From contig JALRMH010000031.1 in the NCBI GenBank assembly GCA_026119935.1, forward strand, positions 372,001 through 436,000: DNA of 64,000 nucleotides. The letters are read 5' to 3'. The stretch's first letter is position 1. Every line of letters begins with the position of its first letter. Below are positions 32,511 to 42,567 of the stretch, in pieces. Made by a program: the position numbers and the translations under genes. The notes below the pieces were generated by a model. The model was not told the DNA's origin. It made no database searches and worked only from the letters and a program-made list of their open reading frames with translations. This DNA comes from Endothia cerciana. Its lineage: Eukaryota; Ascomycota; Sordariomycetes; Diaporthales; Cryphonectriaceae.

Positions 32511-33851
32511 ATGCCCCACCCGAACATCGCCATCGTCGGCGCGGGCCCGGTGGGCTGCACGCTCGCCCGGCTGCTACACCTCAAGTGCCCCTCGGCACTC
32601 GTCACCATCTTCGAGGCGGACGCCTCTCCCAACTACCGCTCCCAGGGCGGGACGCTCGACCTGCACACCGCGACGGGCCTCGCCGCGCTCGAGGAGGCGG
32701 GCCTGACGGGCGAGTTCCGCAAGCACGCGCGGTACGACGGCGAGTCCATGAAGATCACCGACAAGGACCTCAGGGTCTACGTGCAGGTGCGGCCGAGCGA
32801 GTCGCCGGACAGGGCGGGCGGGCACCTCGGCGGCCAGAGGCCGGAGATCGACAGGCCGGCCCTGCGGGAGCTGCTGGCCGGGGCCGTCCCCCGGGACTGG
32901 ATCCGGTGGGGGTGGAGGCTGCGGGAGGTGCTGCCCGCGGCGGACGGCGGCGGCCCCCGGGCGAACCGGCTCGTCTTTACGGTCACGGGGGGGGAGGGGG
33001 GGGATGGCGGCGGCGCCGCGAGGACGGAGACGGTGGACGGCTTCGACCTCATCGTGGGCGCGGACGGCGGGTGGAGCAGGGTCAGGAGCGGCGCGCTGAG
33101 CAGCACCAGGCCCGCCTTCTCGGGCATCGCGTCCCACGAGCTGTGCCTCCTGGACCCCGAGAGGACCGCGCCCGAGGTGTACAGGGCGGTCAACCGCGGG
33201 AGCCTGTTCGCACACGGCGACGGGCACAAGGTGTCGCTGCAGCAGATGGGCGACGGGAGCATCTTCGTCTACGTGAACTACGTGGCCGGGGACGAGAGGT
33301 GGGTGTTCGACAAGGGCAGGTGCGGGTTCGACTCGGCGGACCTGGAGGAGACCAAGGCGGCGGTGCTGGGGCGGCTGGGGGGCTGGCACCCGCTGATCAG
33401 GGAGGCCATCTCCGGGTGCTCGGCCTACACGACGCCGAGGAGCCTGATGATGCTCCCCGTCGGCCTCCGGTGGCCCCACAGGCCCGGCTTCACGGCCATC
33501 GGCGACGCGGCGCACCTGATGACGCCCTTCGCCGGGGAGGGCGTCAACGTGGGCATGGAGGACGCGCTGAGGCTCGCGAGGGCGGTCTGCGCCGCGGGCG
33601 AGGGGGGCGCCGGCAGGCTGGACGGCGGGGTCGCCGCCTTCGAGTCCGAGCAGTTCGCGCGCGCCGGCTCCTACGCCAGGCTGACCGACGACATGCGGCA
33701 GGCCTGGTTCTTCACGGAGAACTCGCCCAAGGCGGTGATGCCCGCGGTGGCGAGCGCGCATGCCAGGTTCCACGCGCCGGCGCTGCTGAAGCCCCTTGCG
33801 GGGATGCTCGGGGCCGCGTATGGGTATTACAAAGCGCGCAGCCCGGAATAG
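32511..33851 (+). CDS. TetX-like FAD-binding monooxygenase
   Basis: A single exon of 446 residues starting at ATG 32511 (MPHPNIAIVGAGPVGCTLAR, a Rossmann GxGxxG). It has the group A flavoprotein hydroxylase layout: YRSQGGTLDLHTATGL, the RPEIDRPALRELL substrate/NADPH region, FDLIVGADGGWSRVR (DG motif) and GFTAIGDAAHLMTPFAGEGV with NVGMEDALRLA (GD motif). The PFAGEGVN sequence is typical of TetX-like enzymes and fungal relatives of secondary metabolism. It would hydroxylate an aromatic or polyketide substrate with NADPH and oxygen. Gly-rich loops around residues 145-180 are somewhat expanded. GC content is high and no lesion is seen, in contrast to the genes to its left. No polyketide or peptide synthase is nearby, so a cluster role is not supported. 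Confidence 0.88.
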   Translation: MPHPNIAIVGAGPVGCTLARLLHLKCPSALVTIFEADASPNYRSQGGTLDLHTATGLAALEEAGLTGEFRKHARYDGESMKITDKDLRVYVQVRPSESPDRAGGHLGGQRPEIDRPALRELLAGAVPRDWIRWGWRLREVLPAADGGGPRANRLVFTVTGGEGGDGGGAARTETVDGFDLIVGADGGWSRVRSGALSSTRPAFSGIASHELCLLDPERTAPEVYRAVNRGSLFAHGDGHKVSLQQMGDGSIFVYVNYVAGDERWVFDKGRCGFDSADLEETKAAVLGRLGGWHPLIREAISGCSAYTTPRSLMMLPVGLRWPHRPGFTAIGDAAHLMTPFAGEGVNVGMEDALRLARAVCAAGEGGAGRLDGGVAAFESEQFARAGSYARLTDDMRQAWFFTENSPKAVMPAVASAHARFHAPALLKPLAGMLGAAYGYYKARSPE

Positions 33852-35395
33852 ATATCCCCTCCCCCGTCCTTGCTGGTCCTTGGTGGCCGGGGGATGAGGC
33901 GGTTCAGGCTGGGGGCTCGGCTGATAATCTCAGGGCCGCTGTACAATAGCTCGTTTCTGTCCACCGTGGCATCCTTACGCCTGCAAGATCCAGATGTATC
34001 ATCGCTGCTCCCCCCTGAGGGCCCTGCGCACCAGGGGGGATCCCACGCACCGGGGCAGGCTCCTGAGCCCTGCCCGGAGACACATAGCTACTGCCTGCCA
34101 GCGTCATGCAGGCCACACGTCGAGGACCACACGTCGAGGACGACAGACAAGCTGATCCCGGCAGCTCACCGTGTCGGTCTTCCCTCCCAGGTGGTCCCTA
34201 CCTGCACAGTAAGCAACCCGACGACGGGGACCGGGTGAGGTTGCCTCTCTGCTACAAGCCCACGAGGCCCCAGTTGATTGGGAGGTGAGGTTGGATGATC
34301 TGAGGTAGGGGCCAGGATGCTGATCTCCCGTGCGGTACAGCAAGACTGAGAACTGGGAGGGAGCAGGACAGGCAGCCCTGCAGACCTTACTTGGTGTGTC
34401 GGCAAACCTCCCCACATGCAGAGGAAACACACCTGGGGAGCTGGCCTCGAGAACCCCCCACCCCCTCCCCCCACTCGGTGCCAAAGCTTCACGGACAGGT
34501 GTTGCGGCTCAGTGAGGCCCCGGCCGACGCTGGCAGCAACAGCTCTGGAGGGCGCAACTGACGAGTCGTGTAACCCCTTGGCTTTGGGGCCTGACAGGGT
34601 AATGATGAGGTGGTGGGACATGACATGCTGCCGGGCGTGGAAACACCTGCTTCCATATCAAGTCATCAGGTCATAAGCCAGAAGAAGGTGGGTGGGTGGG
34701 TGTGCATGGACATAGGATCCGGGGGACACCATTGTTCCCCTCGCGGCCAGAGCTCGCAGGACCTGTGTTTCCTATACGTCACCTGAGGGGCTATGTGATA
34801 CATACCCTACAATCAATTGAGGTGAGGGACCGTGCCGCGCCATGGCGACCCGAGACATGTGCTCCGTGGTCGGTCCTCGGCAAGCAGATATGGATATGAA
34901 TTTCTCGAGTACTATTGAGGTCCCACCAGCAGGTAGACAGTCATAGACTCCACCCTTCCTGGAGATAAAATCAAAGTTCACCAGATGGGGTGTGTGATTA
35001 GGAAAGAAAGGGGTTTTAGAAAGGGAAAAAAAAATTAAAAAATTTAAAGAACCAAATTTGAAAAAATAAAAATAAAAATAAATAAAAGGAAAAGAAAGCC
35101 TTACCCCCTCACCCCCTCTCTCCTCTCATTCCCCCATCATCTACTATGTAGCATCCAGAGAGGCATGACAACAACACAGCCCAAAATATCAGATCCCAGG
35201 GCCCCTCTCGACCACGGCACTTGACAGCAGCCAGAACCCAGAACTGGCTGGCCCTTAGGCCCCACTCGAAAGCTTCAGGGGGCGCCTTCCCCCATCAGGC
35301 GTAGCTGGCCTGTCTCCCCGGCCTGCGGCTTCCCCTCTGGTTGGTCCACAGCACAGGGAGTCCCAACCGGGCCTCCCCGGTACTGGAGTCCCGCC

Positions 35396-35434
35396 CCTGC
35401 CCTGCCCTGCCCTGCCCTGCCCTGCCCTGCCCTG
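35396..35434 (+). repeat. (CCTGC)n pentanucleotide repeat
   Basis: Seven to eight uninterrupted CCTGC units. Confidence 0.9.
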
Positions 35435-35577
35435 TTCCCTGGACCTCTCCCAGAGCTCCTCTACCCAGTACCACCCTGCCCGTGCCTTGTGCTGTCGACG
35501 ACCTAACCTGGTCTTTCTGCCCTGGCCGAATTCCACTCCACTCTGGCGGTGGTGGTTTTGTTTCCTTTCCTCTCTCA

Positions 35578-35640
35578 ACTACCACACATCACCGCCACCA
35601 CCGTGACCACCATCACCACCACCATCACCACCACCACACC
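35578..35640 (+). repeat. (ACC)n/(CAC)n trinucleotide repeat
   Basis: About 60 bp of imperfect ACC/ATC units on the plus strand (GGT on the other strand). Confidence 0.85.
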
Positions 35641-36200
35641 GGGTCCACGAGAAACAGCAGAGGCTCTTCTCTCTTCTCACCCGTCTCCATCCTCTATCCC
35701 CCTTTACCCCCCCTCCCCACCTTTGTCCTGTCCCCTTGCAGGACGGAGATAAACATTGAGGGAGCACCAGTTGGAGTGTTGACCGTTCCAGGTTTCCGTT
35801 TCTCCTTTTTTTTTTCCTTTCTTTTTTCTTTTTTTCTTCCTCTTTCTTTTCCGTCCCCAGGTCGGACCGCACTTTGTATCCTCTTGACCACTTCGACCTG
35901 GCCAGGTCTCCCCTCCTCGAATTGCGCTGCCTAGTTGACACCCGGATCCATCCCCACCACCGAGGCGTTGAACCCTCTGGTTGACGCCAGAAGCGCACCA
36001 AAGCCTCCCCCTTCGCCTCCTCCCGGCGCAAAGCGTACGAACACGCCTCGAACGTCCCACCCCCCCCCCCCCACCCCAATCCTCAATCCGACCTCACCTC
36101 TCCCTCTCCTCACCCTGTCCTCACCTTGGACACATGACCCTTACGACCATACACTCTACGATTTTCATGTCGGCGAGGCTGTCACAGCAGCTGTAATAGG

Positions 36201-36202
36201 CA

Positions 36203-36246
<44 letters not shown>

Positions 36247-36332
36247 CGAGAGAGAGCGAGAGAGCGAGAGAGAGGGAGAGAGGGAGAAAGAGGAAGAGAG
36301 GGTGCGAGAGAGGCTGCGCGAGAGAGAGAGAC
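36201..36332 (+). repeat. (CG)n(GA)n low-complexity tract
   Basis: About 130 bp of GAGAGA and GCGAGA units, starting with a short CGCG run. It is purine-rich on the sense strand of the ataxin-2 gene, roughly 0.6 kb before its ATG, and so may lie in the promoter or the leader. Confidence 0.9.
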
Positions 36333-36929
36333 AACAGATAAATACCCACAGGGAAGCTGTCGTGCCTGTCCACAAACGCCTTTGTTGGCCAGAGCTCTGC
36401 TGTGTCACCTGGGCCACCTCCGAGAAAGACGACGCTGCACGCAATCGAATTCTCAAGCCCCATCGCACCAGCACTGCATTGCGCCCTGCTCTGGGCACCT
36501 TAGTTCTGAATCGCATCTGGGAATTAAAGTGCTAAAGGTTTGCACGCCCAGCGGTCTGTCTGTCTTCGAGCTGGACCTGACTCGCGACGACCCTCGTCAT
36601 CCAGGGTCTCTGATCTCTTCTTTTTCTTTTATTTGACCCGTGCAATCGAGACGGCATCAACATCCAGAATAGGCGACCTGAAGCATCCTTGTTCTCGTCG
36701 TTCAGTTAGCGGCCTCTGCCTCTGGTCCAGTATCACCCACCTACCTCGCACAATCTGTCTTTTTGTGCGGTCCATACGCGGGCCCAAAACCACTGCCGCC
36801 TGTCCGCCCACTCACACCACACCAATTCCGCCGACAACCCACCACCCGCCGTTCCTCAATACAGACTAGCCTGCTAGTTGTCGCGAACAGGGTTCAACTT
36901 TGTTACGACCACGCAACGTGGGATTATTG

Positions 36930-39900
36930 ATGGACGAAGAGGGTCCCACGACAACCTCGATCAGCCCTCCAACCCACAACCTGTCCACTGCCCAGCCTGC
37001 TGTCGTCCAAGGCAGCAACGGCGCTGCAACCACCACCGCCAGGCCATCGTACAGCAGCGGTCCCGGCGATACGACGGCGAGAGCCCCCAGCAGCAAGAAG
37101 ACTCCCAGCCCCAGCACTAGGTGAGACACGAGAACCTGCCCTGTCCTGCCCTGCCATGCGCGCCCCCCCCCCCCCAAAGCCCTCTGAACCCCTTCTCTGC
37201 TGGCCTCACCAGGTCAGTCGTGGCCTTGCCTTGGCCATCAGAGGCCTACATGTCATCCTCATCTTCTTTCAAAGCATCAATCGTCTGTCGGCGTTGCCGG
37301 ACGACGTCCGTGCTACGCCCGCCGTGTTTTCGCGGATCACCGACCCCTTCCCGCCGAACCACTCTCCACCAGCGACTGATCATCATCTGGCGACCATACT
37401 GACCGGCTCTGAAGACAGTCTCCCGCACCTCAGCACGGGGCCTGGGCTCCCGGCAATTACAACCACGCGAGCCGTTCGGACACCTCTGCGCCGCAGAACT
37501 GTCCCGGTCCGGCTGCGACCAAGCCAGCGTTGGACAGTTTCTTCAATCGCGTCAAGGAGGTAAGTCCACACACATCGCACATCCTCGCTGCTACGATCCT
37601 CGCGTCAGAGTCGCACAGTCGTTGCGCCCCGGTCTCTGCGCCTTGCGCCGTCCCGACCCACCCGGTCCCACATGCTTCGAGCTGTGCTGTCACACCTCAC
37701 CTGAAATTCCACCATGACCTTCAACACACATCCTTTCCCCCTTTTCAGTTCCTACCCTACGTTCTTGACACCACCAAGCCCTCTCGCCCCTCCACTCGAA
37801 GCCTGGGACTGAAGGCTCACACCGAATCTGCTGTCAGGGTCAGCGGGTCCAGCTAACCGTCAACGACGGCGCCGAATTCGAGGACATTTATGCCAACAGC
37901 CCACCCGAGCCGACCAGCTGCCATCCGAGAATGGTCCAGCAGAAGAAGGCTGGCTCTGCTGAAGCGATGAACGGTTTTGGCAAGCGGCAGTCCGCGGTGC
38001 CTTACCCGCGGAACAATATGAACAAGCCACACAACGGTATGCTGGCACGCGAGCGTCCGCGTGGTGTTATGAGGTCGATAGCTGACGCCCCCCCCAAGGC
38101 AACAGGCCCGGCTTCCAGACCGACAGCAGCATCTCGGGCGGGCGTCTTGGCGACAGGCGCGAGCTTCAACGATGGGATGCCGGTGATTCCGGCGGCAATG
38201 GACTCCTTGACGGCGGCCTGGAGGACGCCGCCGCCCCGGACAGCAACAAGCCGTGGGACCAGTTTGCTGTCAACGAGAAGAAGTTTGGAGTCCAGTCAGA
38301 CTACGACGAGAACCTCTACACCACACCCCTCGACCGCAGTCGTCCCGACTATAAGGAGGCGGCAGCGCGTGCCGAGCGGTTGGCCCGCAAGATCGAGGGC
38401 AGCAACGCGACTTCTGCACATGCCGCCGAGGAACGTATGATGGATCACGTCGCAAAAGCCGACGACGGCGTCGACGAAGAGGACAAGTACGTTTTCCCCG
38501 CCCAGGGCTGCCACGCCACTGCCTTGCTGACCCTGCCCGCAGGTACAGCGGTGTCAAGCGCGGACACTTCCCGCCACTGAGCAGCCAGGGCACGAACAAG
38601 TATACCCCGCCAGCACGGCGGGCGCCGACCGGATCAGCAACCGTGAAGGGCGCCCCGGTCGACCCGGCCATCATCTCATCGCAGCTGCGGGCTGCCCCCG
38701 GCAAACAGACGACGCCGAAGCCGGACGAGGCCAAGAGCCCTGCCCCCGGCTCGAACAAGGCCTCACAGCCCCAGAAGGCGGGGTCTAAACCCGTCGAGCC
38801 CACCAAGGAGGAGGCGAAGCCCGCAGATGGCGCACCGAAGGCCCAGTCCGACCCCAGGCCGCCCGGGAGGCCGACCGCGGCCTTGCGATCGTCCATCACC
38901 GTCGGACGAAACGGCTCGCTTGCGGCCAAGGAGAACCAGCCAATAGAGAAGGAGGTTCTCGCCGCGTTCAAGTCGTTTGGTGACGCACAGCGCCAGATCC
39001 AGAAGGGGAAGGAGAAGGCCGCAAAGAGCAAGAAGCTGGACGAGCTGAAGGCCTTCGCGGCCAAGTTCAAGCTGGGGACGCCGGTCCCCAATGATCTGAT
39101 CGGCATCATTGCCAAGGACCCGAAGAAGCAGCAGGAGATCCAGGATAAGGCCCGCAAGAATGCCGAGGAGGTGCAGCGTGCCAAGGACGAGGCCAACAAG
39201 GTCGAGCCCGTCAAGCAGCAAGGGCCGGCCCCCGCCAACCCAGCACAGCCCAAGCCGTCGGAGCAGGTCACCGTGCCGTCTGGCGCTGACACGCCCACCC
39301 CCGCCGCTGAGGGCCGTGGCGCCTCTCGTCCAGGTGTTGCGCCACAGCACGCGAATGCTACCGGCCCTGGGGCCAACCGCCATCCCGGGAACCGGCAGTC
39401 CTACGCTCCAGGTTACCAGCAGCAATTCCGCGGCGACCGCGCACAGGGCCAGAACCTGCCGCGTCACGGCCAGCAGGGTGGCCACCTGTCACAGCACCTC
39501 CGCAACGGCGAGCAGCAGAGGATGATGCAGCAACCTCACCGCATCGCGCCGGACATGCGCATGCCCCCTACCGGGCCAGCGAACGCCATGGGTCCCGCCT
39601 TCGCCCCGCGCCATGCCGGTCTCCCACCCGGTCATATGGGCCCTGGCCCCAGGCTGAACCCTAACACTCAGGAGTTCAGGCCTAACGCCCAACCCTTCAT
39701 CCCCGCCGGGCCCAGTGCCGCGTCCAGCCCTCGCTCAGCAATGAACAACGTCGAACAGGGCAGCACCACACCTGTCCCCGCCGTTGTGATCCGCCGCAAG
39801 ATCAAGCCCATCGACATCAAGAAGTGCTTCATTCTCAGCCACGTCCAATCGATCAAGCCGCCCCAGGCGAACAACCGCGCCTGGGAGGAGAACGGGGGCC

Positions 39901-40976
39901 TGCGGCCGCCTTTCGACACCCTGCCCACGTGGAAGTCGATCCGGGAAGAGGATAACAAGGATAAGATCAGTTACAAGCAGCTTTTCGAACGACCACCGTA
40001 CGCCGGTGCGATGGCCACCCCCATTGCCGCCCCAGTGGTCCCCCAGATGCCACACCAACACCAGCTCCCATTCCATCTGCAACAGGGGGGCCAGAACGCG
40101 GGACCTCGACAGTCCCCGCACATGCCGCACATGCAGATGCATGCGGGTCACCCGGGCCACGGTCCCCACGTGCCGTTCAATAACGGGGATGACGGCACCA
40201 GGATGATGCACTCGAACTCAGCACAGTCGTATGCGTCTCCGCGACCAGGGCAGGTTCCGATGGCCTATCCTAACATGATGAACTCCCCGTCCCATATGCC
40301 TTACTCACAGCCCGTCATGCCCGGCTTCATGGGTCCCGGAGCCCCGCCGATGGGCCCGCAGATGCGGAATTTCGCGCAAAACCCTCAGTACATGCCACAA
40401 CAGCATGGACAGATGGGCCCGCCGATGATGATGGGACCAGGCTATATGACGGCCCCCTCGCCCTTGATGCAGGGCACCCCCCAGATGCCGATGGCATATC
40501 CGGGCGCTCACCCGAACTTCGTGCCCCCCGGGCCCGTGCCTCCCCAGGCAATGCAGGGTGCTAATGGATACCCGAGCCCCGGAAGGCCAGCTGCTCCGAT
40601 GATGGCGCATCAAGGTTCCCAGCAGGGCCAGCACATGTATGGGATGAGCCCCGGCGCCATGCCACAGTATCAACAACCCGTCTTCGCGCCTCAGCAGCCG
40701 GGCCAAAGTAAGTTGAACAACAGACGATACAGCTCCTCGGGACGTCAGTACTAACGGCGTTTCGAAGTGGGCAACATGAGAGTACACAGCAACCCCGGAC
40801 CCCAGCAGCTCGGCTCAAGCCCCCAGCAGATGCACCAGCACGGGCCGCAGCACGGGCCGCAGCACCGAGGTAACAATTACGGCGGAAAGAACCTCTCGGG
40901 ACCGCCTCCTGGACCATCGCCAACCCACAGTGGTCCTCCGGCCCGAGCCCCCGACGCCCCCGAGGAAGCCAAGTGA
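36930..40976 (+). CDS. PBP1: Ataxin-2 / Pbp1 homologue (LsmAD domain, poly(A)-binding protein partner)
   Basis: A phase-consistent model uses exons 36930-37120, 37415-37559, 37838-38036, 38099-38486, 38543-40707 and 40768-40976, about 1098 residues. The start MDEEGPTTTSISPPTHN is followed by KKTPSPSTR. The Lsm domain shows GQRVQLTVNDGAEFEDIY and MVQQKKAG. NRPGFQTDSSISGG and WDQFAVNEKKFGVQSDYDE lead into the LsmAD domain (NLYTTPLDRSRPDYKEAAAR, ARKIEGSNATSAHAAEER). The long remainder is P/Q/M-rich and disordered, with a helix (KIKPIDIKKCFILSH) and TWKSIREEDNKDKISYKQLF. Pbp1 binds Pab1, acts in stress granules and polyadenylation, and restrains TORC1. The last intron (40708-40767) has a perfect TACTAAC branch site. 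The 278-bp intron inside the Lsm domain is the doubtful point. Confidence 0.85.
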
Positions 40977-42296
40977 AAAAAAAGGCCCTCCCATGAACCT
41001 CGGTCTTGTTACAATCTATGTTGTGGTGGTGGTGGTACGCGCCACGTGGACACAGTCACAATCATGGAAGTTTTGACATCAGCGCCGGGCAGCAGCAATA
41101 TTAATAAATAAATTTTGGTCCCTGGTATCACATGGCATCAGATCTGGTCATGGCAGTGCGACTGACCAGCTAACCTCAGCAACTTCGACATCCTTTAGCA
41201 GCATTGCGTGCCCCCGGATGCTTATCCTTCACGATATGTCGCTGTTTTGAGGATGACCATGAGCCAGCCGGCCCTCGTGGTCTCCTCAGCTGTTGCGTGT
41301 CGGCGCGGGAAGCGAGTGTCGAACAGCGTGGGAGAGGGGAGGGAGGGGTGTTGGTCCCGCAGCGGAAGGTCTTGGCCAGCAAGACTTATTTGTGCCCACA
41401 TTCTCGGCTGGACTGCCACGAACAAGCACGGCCAAGGCGGGGGGGGGGGGGGTGGGGGAGGGAGGGAGGGCTTGCTGACATCCTGGTTGGGCTTCCGACG
41501 CCCGCAGTAGAATAAGGAACAGAAACATTACAGGATACTGCGAGTAGAGAAGTATGGCTTTGCTGATTTTGATAGGTGGGGCGGTTGAAGTTTCCAGGTT
41601 GACTAGCCGTGGTGACGGAATGTCGAGCGTGATGGCTGCAGGGCCTCGTCTGCAGGCGACCGACAGTGGCCGTCGCCTTTGGCGTGGTGCAACGTGGGAG
41701 CTGCTGGTGGTAGCTATACCTGTCTGCGGCGGCTTGATGCAGCGAGGTAGCGGTGGTAGCTGAAATTTACTCAATTGATGGTGTCAACATTTCCTTCCCC
41801 CCAGGTACGAGGGCATGACCGAGGTTACAAGTATCTCAAGGCCCGAGCTCGACGCCGTCGCGATGGACAGAGGGACAGCCTGGTGGGCGGTCGAGGAAGC
41901 TGCGGAATGTCTGATGTCGTCCTCGGTTTCCCATGTGGGGTACTTAGTTGTAACGCGCCTGTCCCGAGACAGACCGGCTGGTGAATCTTGAAGGTGATTC
42001 GGTCCCCGGGGCTGGTGACACACGCACAGTATACTCGGGATCACTGTCAGGCGCATAGACGGGAGCGCCCTCTCCGGGGGGGGGGGGGGGGGAGGCGACG
42101 CCGGAGCGGCAATGTCATCAAGGCAGGCGAACCTCGTGGCTGGGCCGCCGGGAGAATGTCTCATGCGGGTGCCAGTCACTCCTGTCGAAAAATAAAACTC
42201 GGGAAGTCCAGCGTCTTAGTATTCTATCCGACGCACCTTGTTATTTTCTTGGGTTTCTATCCTACTCTCAGGCTTTACAGTAGACACCGGATGGTT

Positions 42297-42327
42297 ATGA
42301 TGATGATGATGATGATGATGATGATGT
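42297..42327 (+). repeat. (GAT)n trinucleotide repeat
   Basis: Ten uninterrupted ATG/TGA/GAT units in intergenic DNA; no coding frame is supported across it. Confidence 0.9.
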
Positions 42328-42500
42328 GTCGAGGTTGCTAAAGGTCTGAAGTCGACCTCGTGGTTCTCTTTTGGCTCCCGGGATGGCTGGCCTGGGTTGG
42401 TGGGTTGGTTGTTTATACGGATAACTCTGCGCCTGTCCACCGCTAGATAAATAGTTGTTAGAGGTCTGGGAAGTGTCGAGTGTAGCCGCCAGTCGAGGGG

Positions 42501-42525
42501 ACACACATACGCACACACACACACG

Positions 42526-42567
<42 letters not shown>
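42501..42567 (+). repeat. (CA)n(TA)n compound microsatellite
   Basis: About 48 bp of CA units, with two interruptions, run straight into about 18 bp of TA units. Such alternating purine-pyrimidine DNA can take up Z-DNA or cruciform forms and is likely length-variable between strains. Confidence 0.9.

Larger units (their letters stand above)
33852..36929. promoter_or_regulatory. Long intergenic region and probable 5' leader of the PBP1 homologue
   Basis: About 3.1 kb without a recognisable gene. From 35.0 kb onward it is CT/CA-rich and full of simple repeats (CCTGC, ACC, GA). A homopolymer-rich A/T stretch lies at 35010-35095, and a 14-bp direct repeat (CCACACGTCGAGGA) at about 34112-34140. 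The right part probably holds the promoter and a long 5' untranslated leader of the ataxin-2 gene. Confidence 0.5.

Noticed and set aside
32511..33851. TetX-like monooxygenase as part of a secondary-metabolite cluster
   Set aside because: No polyketide synthase, peptide synthetase, terpene cyclase or methyltransferase lies in the 64 kb.
32450..33949. A 499-residue plus-strand frame overlapping the TetX-like gene
   Set aside because: A shifted-frame shadow of a GC-rich gene; arginine/glycine-rich with no domain.
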